A stretch of DNA of 64,000 nt. It comes from Rummeliibacillus pycnus (lineage in GTDB: Bacteria > Bacillota > Bacilli > Bacillales_A > Planococcaceae). The first letter of the stretch is position 1; every line of letters begins with the position of its first letter. This document shows, piece after piece, positions 26,855 through 35,450 of this stretch. The position numbers were made by a program, and so were the translations under genes. Location of the stretch: assembly GCF_002884495.1 (NCBI RefSeq), contig NZ_KZ614145.1, forward strand, positions 2,928,423 through 2,992,422, in the 5' to 3' direction. Under the pieces are notes generated by a model, which ran no database searches, was not told the DNA's origin, and saw only the letters and a list, made by a program, of their open reading frames with translations.

Positions 26855-27625
26855 TTAGTATATTACTTGCTTCCTCATAATAAAACTCAAATGTCTTCCG
26901 GCTTTTTTATCTTGGCGATATGAAAATCCCTCTGGGTTTAAAAACGTACAAGTGGAATCAATTGTGATATGGTCAGATGGAATACCGGCTAGTTCGCATT
27001 GCTTTTTGACGGTTTGTTGATTGTCAATATGATACTTATGTGTTTGATCATTGTAATACATAAAGTCATCAGCGTAACCAAGTTTTTTAAACTTTTCGTA
27101 GACATCTTCATCAACTTCAAATTTTCCTTGGCTTAGAGCTGTACCAATATGGATATGAAAATCAATCGGATTGCAGTTCTCTACTTGTTTTAGATGTTCA
27201 AAGGTTTTCAAAGAAATTTCTTTGACTGTCCCTTGCCATCCAGAATGAATGACACCAATGAGGCCGTTCAATTCATTATAAAAAGTGACGGGTACGCAGT
27301 CTGCAGTAAATGAGCATAATAATAAATTAGGCTCATAAGTGTATAAAGCATCAGTATTTGGAATAGCAGTATCCTTACTTTCAGCCCCACTGCCTTTATC
27401 AGCAAGCGATACCTTATGAATATTTGCACTATGGGTCTGATTGGCGCATACGAATTGATCAAGCCCACAACCAATTAAAACAGCTAATTTCTTACGGTTT
27501 TCTAATACTTCATCAGGATTTATACAAGTATGTAGTGCCATATTTCCTTGTTCAAGTTCATTTTCATCCCTTAGCGTAATCCCAGCAATAAACTTTTCAT
27601 TATTTAAGTAAATGTTTGTCTTCAT
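26855..27625 (-). CDS. YlmD/YfiH-type polyphenol oxidase (laccase-domain) protein
   Basis: A 256-residue protein of the multicopper-oxidase-like DUF152 family; members act on phenolic compounds or as purine nucleoside phosphorylase/deaminase (FAMIN-like). Metal ligands visible: His in NQTHSANIH, Cys in FTADCVPV and His in VIHSGWQGTV. In most Bacilli ylmD is beside ftsZ; this copy stands alone, suggesting a paralogue. ATG 27625 follows AGGTGATGAT. Substrate unknown. Confidence 0.87.
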   Translation of the reverse strand: MKTNIYLNNEKFIAGITLRDENELEQGNMALHTCINPDEVLENRKKLAVLIGCGLDQFVCANQTHSANIHKVSLADKGSGAESKDTAIPNTDALYTYEPNLLLCSFTADCVPVTFYNELNGLIGVIHSGWQGTVKEISLKTFEHLKQVENCNPIDFHIHIGTALSQGKFEVDEDVYEKFKKLGYADDFMYYNDQTHKYHIDNQQTVKKQCELAGIPSDHITIDSTCTFLNPEGFSYRQDKKAGRHLSFIMRKQVIY

Positions 27626-27686
27626 ATCATCACCTAGTTTTAATATATCTTAATGGAAGAGGGATGTATAGACATTCGCTATTTCG

Positions 27687-27721
27687 ACAAAAAAGCTCAT
27701 ATAGCTGTGCCATATGAGCTT
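27687..27721 (-). terminator. Terminator of the amino-acid permease gene
   Basis: AAGCTCATAT (27693-27702) pairs with ATATGAGCTT (27712-27721); on the minus strand it is followed by TTTTTTGTC. It lies directly after the stop at 27726. Confidence 0.85.
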
Positions 27722-27725
27722 AGGT

Positions 27726-29114
27726 TTATTTATTTAATAAGCTATGTTTTTTACCATAAATGAAGTAAATAATTAACCCTACAATGATCCAAATACCACA
27801 GAAAATAATGGTATGAATGGATAGCTGAGTCATTAAGAAAATGCATAAGGCAAATGAGATAAGCGGAATGACTGGGAAGAATGGAACTTTGAACCCACCA
27901 GTTTTAATGTCCTTGTTTTTACGTAAAAGGATTACGCCAATTGATACAACTGTAAAGGCTAATAAAGTCCCCATGTTAACAAGTTCAGTTAACTTATCTA
28001 AAGGGACAAATCCGGCACAGAAAGCGATTAAGATTGCTGTAATCCAAGTGTTTTTTACTGGTGTTTGACGCTTCGCATTTACTTCTGACATTACTTTTGG
28101 AAGTAAACCATCACGACTAAATGCGAAAATAAGACGAGTACCACCATAGAGCATGACAAGGATTACGGTCATCATACCAATCACTGCACCTAAAGAGATA
28201 ATGCCAGAAATCCAATCTTGATGTACTAGTTGCATCGCATAGCTTACCGGATCACTTACATTTAACTTTGTATAAGGAACCATTCCTGTTAAAACAAGCG
28301 ATACAATAACATATAAAACTGTACAGATGAGCAATGAGCCAATAATACCGATTGGCATATTACGTTGTGGATTTTTCACTTCTTCAGCAGCAGATGATAC
28401 TGCGTCAAAGCCAAGATAAGCAAAGAATACAAGTGCAGCACCCGATAATATACCGCTTGTCCCAAATGGCATGAATGGTTTCCAGTTTGTAGGCTCGACA
28501 TAGAAAACACCTACAAAGATAAAAAGAAGAATAACCGCCACTTTTAAGCTAACCATGATTGTGTTGAATTTTGTTGATTCTTTTATACCCATAGTAAGTA
28601 AGAATGCAATTACTAAAATGATTACAATCGCAGGTAAATTTACATAAGTTCCATTTTCAGGATTAAATGCTCCTGAAACTGCTTGTGGTATATGAATATT
28701 AAAACCAGTTAATAGCGAACCAAGATAAGATGACCAACCCGTAGCAACAGCTGCAACAGCTAAGCCATATTCTAATATTAATGACCATCCAACAAGCCAA
28801 GCAACAACTTCACCAAAAACAACATAGGTATATGTGTAGGCGCTACCAGTTACTGGGATAGATGATGAAAATTCTGAGTAACACATGGCAGCAAATGCAC
28901 AAACAATCGCAGCGATGATAAAGGAGAAAATAATTCCTGGACCTGCGTGTTCAGCTGCAACGGTTCCCGGTAGGATGAATATCCCTGTACCAACAATGGC
29001 ACCTATGCCTAGTAGCATTAAATCAAATGCGCCAAGCGTTTTATTCAGTTGAATTTTCCCTTGTTGATGTAAAAGATCACTTACGGACTTTTTTCGGAAA
29101 ATAGTATTTTTCAT
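27726..29114 (-). CDS. APC superfamily amino-acid permease
   Basis: A 462-residue permease of the cationic amino-acid transporter type (YfnA-like) with 12 membrane helices. Family motifs: GIGAIVGTGIFILPG in helix 1, SSSIPVTGSAYTYTYVVFGE, and FFAYLGFDAVSSAAEEVKNPQRNMP. Likely proton-linked uptake of an amino acid; the substrate cannot be read from sequence. The frame extends to GTG 29123, but ATG 29114 gives the normal short N-terminus. No strong ribosome binding site for either. Confidence 0.88.
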   Translation of the reverse strand: MKNTIFRKKSVSDLLHQQGKIQLNKTLGAFDLMLLGIGAIVGTGIFILPGTVAAEHAGPGIIFSFIIAAIVCAFAAMCYSEFSSSIPVTGSAYTYTYVVFGEVVAWLVGWSLILEYGLAVAAVATGWSSYLGSLLTGFNIHIPQAVSGAFNPENGTYVNLPAIVIILVIAFLLTMGIKESTKFNTIMVSLKVAVILLFIFVGVFYVEPTNWKPFMPFGTSGILSGAALVFFAYLGFDAVSSAAEEVKNPQRNMPIGIIGSLLICTVLYVIVSLVLTGMVPYTKLNVSDPVSYAMQLVHQDWISGIISLGAVIGMMTVILVMLYGGTRLIFAFSRDGLLPKVMSEVNAKRQTPVKNTWITAILIAFCAGFVPLDKLTELVNMGTLLAFTVVSIGVILLRKNKDIKTGGFKVPFFPVIPLISFALCIFLMTQLSIHTIIFCGIWIIVGLIIYFIYGKKHSLLNK

Positions 29115-29467
29115 TGGAAACACTCAATTCTATTTTAAATTATATAAATATTCTAAACATTTACATAATCTATGTCAATCAAAATTGTCGAATTAACACG
29201 AATTGTGTCGAAATTGAGGAACTATTCACGAAATAAGAGAACTTTTATGCATTGAAGCACTGAAGCGATGAGCTAGAAAAATAATTAATTTATGATCATC
29301 CATAAATGGAGAAAATAAAGGTAACCTCACTCAAATATTCATATATTATATATTTTTATTAAATTAGAAATAAAAGGTATAATGTTTTTAAAACAGTAAA
29401 TCATAAAATATAAGTAAAAAAATGTCGGAAGTTCTTGTTTTATTCTATAAGAAGAAAGGATTTTTTT
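29115..29467. other. Divergent intergenic region, no gene seen
   Basis: About 350 AT-rich bases between the leftward permease and the rightward diguanylate cyclase. It must hold both promoters, but no pair stands out. No operator or RNA element was recognised. Confidence 0.4.
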
Positions 29468-30421
29468 ATGTGGATAGTAGCTGTATTACTTACAATAGGG
29501 CTTGTCATAACATGCCTTCAATTAAACTCGATGCGAAAAAAATTACAGCAACAAATTAACCATTTAAGTCCTATGATACAAGTTGTTGAGAATGCAAAAG
29601 ATATTCTCTATTACTGCGATACAAAGCCAAAATTAAAATATCGTTATCTAAGTCCTGTAATCGATAATATACTTGGGCCAAATTCATTAAAAGAACATTT
29701 AAATTATCCAGATAAAGTGTATGAAATTGTTCATCCAGATGATTATGAAACCTTATTAAAGAAAACAACAGGGCAGATAGATTACAGTAAACCAATCATT
29801 CTGAGATTGAAAAACACTCAAGGACAATATATATGGTTTGAGGAATATGCAACACCAGTTTATGAAAACGGGGAAGTAGTAGCCGTTCAGGGGATTTATA
29901 GAAATATAAATGAAAAAGTGGAATTGCAGAAAAAGTTGGAATATAAAGTTTCGCATGACACTTTAACAAATATTTTTAACCGTGAATATTTTGAATCAAA
30001 GTTTGAATATTACGATAAAGAAAGCAATAGTTCAATAGCAATTGTAATTTGTGATTTAGATGAACTTAAATTTATAAATGATCACTTTGGACATAAAATG
30101 GGAGATACATTAATAAAAGAAACAGCGAATCTATTATATAGAAGCTCTAGTAAGAACGAAATCGTTGCAAGAATAGGTGGAGATGAGTTTGTAATTATGT
30201 TAGTTGATACAGATCTATCTAAGGTTGAAGTTTTTTTAACTAATGTACAATCTGAAATAGATGCATTCAATAACGGTAACCCATCATTTTATATAAAAAT
30301 GTCGAAGGGGTATGCATATAGCTCATCATCCCTTTCAAAAATGAAGCAGTTATTTATTGAAGCGGACAACCGAATGTATGAAGAAAAGAGAAATAAAAAG
30401 AAAGAACGAGTGTTAGTTTGA
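29468..30421 (+). CDS. Membrane-anchored PAS-GGDEF diguanylate cyclase
   Basis: A 317-residue protein making c-di-GMP from GTP. One N-terminal membrane helix (about 2-20), a short coiled segment, a PAS domain with PAC motif (about 35-150; ILRLKNTQGQYIWFEEY) and a GGDEF domain (about 160-312). The active loop is intact: ARIGGDEFVIML. The inhibitory I-site RxxD is absent (SKNE at that place). The ATG at 29468 has AGAAAGGA seven bases upstream, better than the upstream start at 29435. Confidence 0.9.
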   Translation: MWIVAVLLTIGLVITCLQLNSMRKKLQQQINHLSPMIQVVENAKDILYYCDTKPKLKYRYLSPVIDNILGPNSLKEHLNYPDKVYEIVHPDDYETLLKKTTGQIDYSKPIILRLKNTQGQYIWFEEYATPVYENGEVVAVQGIYRNINEKVELQKKLEYKVSHDTLTNIFNREYFESKFEYYDKESNSSIAIVICDLDELKFINDHFGHKMGDTLIKETANLLYRSSSKNEIVARIGGDEFVIMLVDTDLSKVEVFLTNVQSEIDAFNNGNPSFYIKMSKGYAYSSSSLSKMKQLFIEADNRMYEEKRNKKKERVLV

Positions 30422-30449
30422 TTAAGCGGGTTTATCTATAGATGAAGGT

Positions 30450-30528
30450 TTCTACTTAAACTTACCACGCAACTTCGTTTAAGTAGAAAATAAGGATTTG
30501 AGAATTATAGTGCATTTTTGAATGCACT
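30450..30528. repeat. Two hairpins after the diguanylate cyclase gene
   Basis: A 12-base perfect inverted repeat (30450-30461 with 30477-30488) is followed by an eight-base one (AGTGCATT with AATGCACT, 30509-30528). Neither has a T tract, so they may be weak terminators or processing sites. The rest of 30422-30674 shows nothing else. Confidence 0.45.
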
Positions 30529-30674
30529 ATTAGCCTCCAATTATTATATTGAAGAGGAAATGGGTTATTTATGGGGCGTGCTTGAAATAAAATTAAATTC
30601 AACGTGATTCTAGTAATTTTGCTATGACTAAAAATACGCTATAAAAATGCGTGGTCTCATAAATTAATACAGTA

Positions 30675-32015
30675 TTAAAAAAGCCAGGTTACCCAATAAT
30701 ATAAAACAACTAATGTAAACAACACTACTGGTGGTATGACAACAGTAGTGATTTTAATATATTTCCACCAAGTAATTTTTACATTTCCACGTCTTACGAT
30801 ATGCATCCACATTAGGGTGGCTAATGTACCCATTGGAAGTAAAAGAGAACCGATGTCACTGCCAATAACATTGGCCAAATAAGCAACTTTTAAGGAAAGT
30901 GGATCTAGATTCATGTTGGTTAATGTTAATGTTCCGATCATAAGGGCTGGGTGATTATTAAATATGTTAGAGAGTATAGAAAGTAGCATGCCCATTAACA
31001 CGCTAGTATGAAGAAGACTTCCAGAAACCATTGGTCTCATAAAACTAATTAACCATTCTGTTAAACCAATATTGTTAAGACCATATATGATAATGTACAT
31101 ACTAAATGCGAAAATAATGATATACCAAGGGGTTTTTTTCAACATGTCACCTGGGGGGATTTTTAAGTAAATCCATCTCCACCCTAAAAGAACAAGTGAA
31201 CCTAAAACCGCCATAGTGGAAACTGGAATGGAAACAAAGGAAGCAGCAAATAGGCTAAGACGTACAGCTAAGACGAATAGTAGGATGTTCCTCATAAATT
31301 TTGTACGATCATTCCCAGAAGCATACAAAGAATTCTGCTTCAGGGGATGGTAATTTGGAAGCGATAATCCGGTAATTTTGGTCGGGACATTTTTAGGTAA
31401 ATCCTTTTTAAATCTTAAGAAAAGGAGTACAACTAGAAATAGTAAACCTAGGGTTGCAGGCACGAACATCATTGCTGTATGAGAGATTAAACTCATATCG
31501 ACAATTTTCAGGGCTATTAAATTTACAATGTTACTTACACCAATGGGAGCACTTGATGCAGTGGCAATCAATCCACCAGACAATAAATAGGGGATCTTTT
31601 GATGATTCTTCAACCCCATATTGTTTAATAACATAACCAAAATAGGAGTTGTGATTAAAATACTGCCATCATTATTGAAGAATAGTGTCATGAGAAAGCA
31701 TAAAAGATTCACATACCAGAATAGGCGAATTCCTGAACCTTTTGCCTTTTCAGCTAATTTTTCAGCGACCCAGTTAAAGAACCCAAAGCTTTCTAAAACG
31801 ATTGTCATAACGATAGTTGCCATAATTGTTATTGCTGCGCCACTTATGGTTTCTGTGATAATGCCAAGTTCAGCAAGAGAGACACTGCCACTTAGTAATA
31901 CAACAATAGCGCCAATTGTAGCTGGTATAGCTTCATTAATACCTTTAGGTCTCCAAAGAATAAATACAAGTGTAACCACAAAAGTGATAATTGTTATCCA
32001 AGCCGTTGGTTGCAT
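30675..32015 (-). CDS. ArsB/NhaD (ion transporter superfamily) permease
   Basis: A 446-residue permease with about 11-12 membrane helices, resembling ArsB arsenite efflux and related anion/Na+ permeases. Features: LFFNNDGSILITTPILV (conserved ND in a membrane loop), ASSAPIGVSNIVN, and NIFNNHPALMIGTL repeated in the second half, showing the inverted-repeat fold. No arsR or arsC gene is near, so arsenic specificity is not supported. ATG 32015 has AGGAAGGAGGT upstream. Confidence 0.8.
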   Translation of the reverse strand: MQPTAWITIITFVVTLVFILWRPKGINEAIPATIGAIVVLLSGSVSLAELGIITETISGAAITIMATIVMTIVLESFGFFNWVAEKLAEKAKGSGIRLFWYVNLLCFLMTLFFNNDGSILITTPILVMLLNNMGLKNHQKIPYLLSGGLIATASSAPIGVSNIVNLIALKIVDMSLISHTAMMFVPATLGLLFLVVLLFLRFKKDLPKNVPTKITGLSLPNYHPLKQNSLYASGNDRTKFMRNILLFVLAVRLSLFAASFVSIPVSTMAVLGSLVLLGWRWIYLKIPPGDMLKKTPWYIIIFAFSMYIIIYGLNNIGLTEWLISFMRPMVSGSLLHTSVLMGMLLSILSNIFNNHPALMIGTLTLTNMNLDPLSLKVAYLANVIGSDIGSLLLPMGTLATLMWMHIVRRGNVKITWWKYIKITTVVIPPVVLFTLVVLYYWVTWLF

Positions 32016-32475
32016 ACAATATGGACCTCCTTCCTGGCTTGAATATTATTGTTATTAATGGATTTTTACGATTATTTTGTACGTATCACCTCTTCCAAAA
32101 TGCTCTAATCTTCCTTACGATATGTATATGTAGTAGAATAAGGTCAGTTTTGGCTTAGTACCTATATTCTCAAAAAATTTCCCTTGTTTATATTTGGAAT
32201 GTAAGAGTTGCATTTGAGCGGATTAATAATGAAAAGGAAAATAAAGCTAAAAAATACGATAAAACAATAAGAGGAGGCTAAAAAGTGCATTGAATCACTT
32301 TTTAGCCTCCCTTCTATTATTCGAGATACTAATCATACTTTCACCATATGACAGGAGTCGTCCAAAAATAATTTTTGGAAACTCCTTGTTTTTTATACAA
32401 TTACAGGTTTTCTAATTCCAATGATGGTGCCGAATTCGGGAATGGCATATTGAAATGATCTGAAATACTGGCTAA
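32016..32475. other. Gene-free region with an orphan terminator
   Basis: About 460 bases. It holds a 15-base perfect inverted repeat (32273-32287 with 32296-32310) and, 40 bases on, a + strand terminator (32352-32394), with no + strand gene upstream. A small RNA may end here (see findings). Confidence 0.45.
32352..32394 (+). terminator. Orphan + strand terminator
   Basis: CAGGAGT and TCCAAAAAT pair with TTTTTGGA and ACTCCT with small internal loops, followed by TGTTTTTTAT. There is no + strand gene between 30421 and this hairpin. Confidence 0.65.
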
Positions 32476-32631
32476 TTAGTAATAAGGGATTCCTCTTTTG
32501 GGATTTTCTTTATGGGCTTTTTTAGCTGGTTCCTTTTTTCTCGAAGCAATTGTTTTTGCCTTTTTCTCAGTATCAATCTTAATGGCTTGTTCCTTGGCAG
32601 CATCTTCTGCAATTTTTCGCTCCTGTTCCAT
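32476..32631 (-). CDS. Small Lys/Glu-rich protein or gene remnant
   Basis: A 51-residue basic frame (MEQERKIAEDAAKEQ to RGIPYY), predicted helix, with no clear ribosome binding site. The same frame continues upstream through a single TGA (32662-32664) to an ATG at 32679 (MLKNF then stop). It may be a small gene or a remnant interrupted by a nonsense codon. Low confidence. Confidence 0.35.
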   Translation of the reverse strand: MEQERKIAEDAAKEQAIKIDTEKKAKTIASRKKEPAKKAHKENPKRGIPYY

Positions 32632-32809
32632 TTTATTTACTCTGAAGAGAATAGCTTGAATTCAAAAATTTTTTAACATTAGGGTATTAGTAAATCCACC
32701 TTTCGATACCCTGTACCAAATTTTTATGCTAAAGAACGTTAAAATATGAAAGGTTATTATAGAGAGAATTTTGATCCATTGAGATTTTATATTATTTTTA
32801 CAATAGTAG

Positions 32810-32838
32810 TTTACATCTTCTAAACAATTTTATATAAT
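32810..32838 (+). promoter_or_regulatory. Predicted SigA promoter of the 32883 gene
   Basis: TTTACA (32810-32815) and TATAAT (32833-32838) are separated by exactly 17 bases, 45 bases upstream of the start codon. A strong match. Confidence 0.75.
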
Positions 32839-32882
32839 ACCTATAAGATAACTGGGGAATAAAAAGTAAAGGAGAGATTGAA

Positions 32883-33254
32883 ATGAATACAAATGCTTTT
32901 TTTAGATCAACAATGGCTAATAATTTTGCAACAAGAAAGTTTTTTAAACGTGTAGCAATGGATATTAAAAGTCAGTTACAAGAATGGCATGTAGATTATA
33001 AAGTTACAGTTGAAACTTGGAGGACATATACATTATGTGTACAAAATGGCGAAAAAACGTATCAAGTTGTTTTATCTAAAAACTTTGTAGACATTCTTCA
33101 ACATGAAACTCCTTATTCGTTAGATGCAACAATTTGGAAAGGGTTAATTGACCAAGGATTAGAGCTACAAGATGTACAGGGGAATTACTTAGAAATTGCA
33201 CTAAACTTTAATAATTATCAACAGCAAACAAGGAAATTAAAAAACGTTAAATAA
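32883..33254 (+). CDS. Hypothetical protein
   Basis: I do not recognise this 123-residue soluble protein. It is Gln/Asn/Lys-rich with alternating helix and strand (for example EWHVDYKVTVETWRTYTL). It has a strong promoter, a ribosome binding site (AAAGGAGAG, 32868-32876) and its own terminator, so it is surely expressed as a single gene. Confidence 0.7.
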   Translation: MNTNAFFRSTMANNFATRKFFKRVAMDIKSQLQEWHVDYKVTVETWRTYTLCVQNGEKTYQVVLSKNFVDILQHETPYSLDATIWKGLIDQGLELQDVQGNYLEIALNFNNYQQQTRKLKNVK

Positions 33255-33298
33255 ATATAAGTTTTTATATACATCACTCTTAATAACAATATTCAAAT

Positions 33299-33336
33299 AA
33301 AAAACCATCTAACTTATGAGCTAGATGGTTTTTTAT
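33299..33336. terminator. Bidirectional terminator between convergent genes
   Basis: AAAAAACCATCTA pairs with TAGATGGTTTTTT around a ten-base loop. It serves the gene at 32883 and the leftward gene ending at 33357. Confidence 0.85.
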
Positions 33337-33356
33337 TTTGGTTGGGCAGCTAGAAA

Positions 33357-34427
33357 TTATAAATTTTCGCCTTCAATCGAAACATTTTGGCGATCCGTTA
33401 CAAATTTCTTGCCATTCCACTGTAATACATTCTGTACATAACCTAAGCCGTCTGCATGATATCTACCGGATATTTTTTGAAACGCTAGAAGTTCATATGT
33501 TCCATCACGATCAAAGTCAATTGGATAAAGTCCTCCTAACGGATCAACCCATCCCTCAATGGGGGCTTTTAATGTACCATCTAGATTATAAATTTCGGAT
33601 AAGTATTCCTTTCCCTTATAGCGTATATCCAAGAGATATCGCTTTTTAGGTGATGAGCTAGTTACGCGTACTTTATAAAAATTCTCATAATCCACGGAGT
33701 ATTTTGATTGTTGCTGATAAGTATCACCATTGAAAATTAAGGTCATTCTTCTATTTATATAAGAAAAAATATCGGTATATATGGTGCCGCCACTTCCGCC
33801 TGTATCAATAGTAACGAATATGTCTTTAATGTGATTACCTGTGAAATCCCCAAGGAAAATGGTTGGATCATATCCACTGTTTTCTTTAAGAGGTATTTTT
33901 TCATAAGTATTTTTTGAATGGTAGAATATTATAAGATTAATATTCTGCCAATAGGGACTATCCTTTTGTTTTGTACCCGTAAGATAAATTGTATCGATGT
34001 TACCATCTCCAGTAACATCGCCATAACTTTTTGTAATGACAATTTGAGCGGAGTCTACAGGAAGTCGTTCAAAGCCGTTAGGAGTCCATTGTAAATAATC
34101 TAGATATGAGGGTAAATGTTTTGTTTTCCATTCAATGACTAGCGCCTTTTTTGCACTATGATCAAGTTTAATAGCATGTAGTCCAGCTATGGTGTGCTCG
34201 TCTATTTTAAGATGAATAAGGGGGTACAATTGAAAGTTTATTTGTTTAAGTAACAGAAGAAAGGTATCACCTTGATAGATGTATGCACTGACTAGTTCTT
34301 CTACAGAATCACCATCTACATCGACGTGTTGAATAAGAGCTCCTTTTTGTGGTAATTCTAAAATCGAAGCCGTTGGAGGTAAAAAATAACGAATCATTTG
34401 CAAGTCACTAAAAATAACAGACACCAC
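33357..34427 (-). CDS. FG-GAP/VCBS-like repeat protein, unknown function
   Basis: A 356-residue protein with repeated Asp-rich calcium-type loops: HVDVDGDSVEEL, YGDVTGDGNIDTIYL, LGDFTGNHIKDIFV and PIDFDRDGTYELLAF, each followed by beta strands. This suggests a beta-propeller related to FG-GAP/VCBS repeats. No signal peptide or membrane helix is evident at the N-terminus. The start is unsure: two GTGs (34427, 34424) lie right after AAGG, so spacing is poor. Monocistronic; divergent from a VOC gene. Confidence 0.7.
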   Translation of the reverse strand: MVSVIFSDLQMIRYFLPPTASILELPQKGALIQHVDVDGDSVEELVSAYIYQGDTFLLLLKQINFQLYPLIHLKIDEHTIAGLHAIKLDHSAKKALVIEWKTKHLPSYLDYLQWTPNGFERLPVDSAQIVITKSYGDVTGDGNIDTIYLTGTKQKDSPYWQNINLIIFYHSKNTYEKIPLKENSGYDPTIFLGDFTGNHIKDIFVTIDTGGSGGTIYTDIFSYINRRMTLIFNGDTYQQQSKYSVDYENFYKVRVTSSSPKKRYLLDIRYKGKEYLSEIYNLDGTLKAPIEGWVDPLGGLYPIDFDRDGTYELLAFQKISGRYHADGLGYVQNVLQWNGKKFVTDRQNVSIEGENL

Positions 34428-34528
34428 CTTTTTTATATAAATTTATGCTAACAAGGAATTTATATGAAAGAAGTCGAAAAAGTACATCGGTATTAAGAAG
34501 CGGATTTATATTTTTAGGAGGATATACA

Positions 34529-34906
34529 ATGATCCAACAATTAGGACAAGTTATGATTTATGTAGATAATCAGGAAGCAGCAAAGACGTTTTGGACAGAA
34601 AAAGTAGGTTGTATAGTTCGTTCAGAAGAGACGAATGGACAGTTTCATATGATTGAGATTGCACCAACAAAGGATGCAGAAACAAGTTTTGTTTTACAGA
34701 ATAAGCAACTTGTTGCAAAAATGGAGCCATATCTAAACGTAGGACCACCTTCATTAATGTTTTTTACAGATAATGTTGAAAACTTATATGAAGAATTTAA
34801 AGCAAAAGAAATTACAGTAGGAGATTTAGTAGAAATACCTAGTGGGAAAATATTTAACTTTGCTGATCCTGAAAATAATTATTTTGCAGTAATAGAGAGA
34901 AAATAA
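34529..34906 (+). CDS. VOC family protein (glyoxalase/bleomycin-resistance fold)
   Basis: A 125-residue single VOC module pair: LGQVMIYVDNQEAAKTFWTEKVG at the start, FVLQNKQ in the middle and FNFADPENNYFAVIE at the end, a typical glyoxalase-like layout. The enzyme or binding role cannot be told. The open frame extends to 34445, but ATG 34529 follows TAGGAGGATATACA and is the clear start. Followed by another VOC gene 38 bases on, probably one operon. Confidence 0.87.
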   Translation: MIQQLGQVMIYVDNQEAAKTFWTEKVGCIVRSEETNGQFHMIEIAPTKDAETSFVLQNKQLVAKMEPYLNVGPPSLMFFTDNVENLYEEFKAKEITVGDLVEIPSGKIFNFADPENNYFAVIERK

Positions 34907-34944
34907 AGGAGGATATAACTAATTTAATAGGAGGAGAATAATCA

Positions 34945-35379
34945 ATGACAGTAAATGCGTATTTAATTTTTAATGGGAATTGTCGTGATGTGCTCGAGTT
35001 TTATAGTAAAGCGTTTCAAACTGAAAAGCCGCAAATTATGACCTTTGGTGATGCAGCCAATGATTCAAACTCTAAATTACCACAGAAAGCAAAAGATTTA
35101 GTGATGCATGCTAATATTAAGGTTTGTGGAAGTGATATTATGTTCTCTGATACATTCCCTGGGAATCCATACACAGTTGGAAATAACGTCACATTAGCAG
35201 TAGTCAGTGATGATGAAGGATATATTCGCTCAGCATTCAGAGCATTACAAGATGGTGGAGAAGTAATAATGGAATTACAAAAGACATTTTGGAGTCCATG
35301 CTATGGAAGCGTAAAAGATCAGTTTGGCGTGCATTGGCAGTTTAATTTAGATGATGGAACAGTCTTTCAACCAGAGTGA
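34945..35379 (+). CDS. VOC family protein, PhnB/YjdN type
   Basis: A 144-residue protein of the PhnB-like branch of the VOC fold (formerly called 3-demethylubiquinone methyltransferase-like). Signatures: YLIFNGNCRDVLEFYSKAF, HANIKVCGSDIMFSDTF and the C-terminal SPCYGSVKDQFGVHWQF. Ligand unknown. ATG 34945 after GGAGGAG. Second gene of a VOC pair, followed by a terminator. Confidence 0.9.
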   Translation: MTVNAYLIFNGNCRDVLEFYSKAFQTEKPQIMTFGDAANDSNSKLPQKAKDLVMHANIKVCGSDIMFSDTFPGNPYTVGNNVTLAVVSDDEGYIRSAFRALQDGGEVIMELQKTFWSPCYGSVKDQFGVHWQFNLDDGTVFQPE

Positions 35380-35401
35380 ACAAGTTATATTAAAAGTAAA
35401 T

Positions 35402-35450
35402 AGCTCTGTGGTAGTTTATGAAATCACCACAGAGCTTGTTTTATTATTTT
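35402..35450. terminator. Terminator between convergent VOC and chemoreceptor genes
   Basis: An 11-base perfect repeat, AGCTCTGTGGT (35402-35412) with ACCACAGAGCT (35426-35436), followed by TGTTTTATTATTTT on the + side. On the minus side the following sequence is only moderately T-rich. Confidence 0.8.

Noticed and set aside
30675-32015. Arsenic resistance locus
   Set aside because: Only the permease resembles ArsB; there is no arsR, arsC or arsA gene nearby, so substrate was left open.
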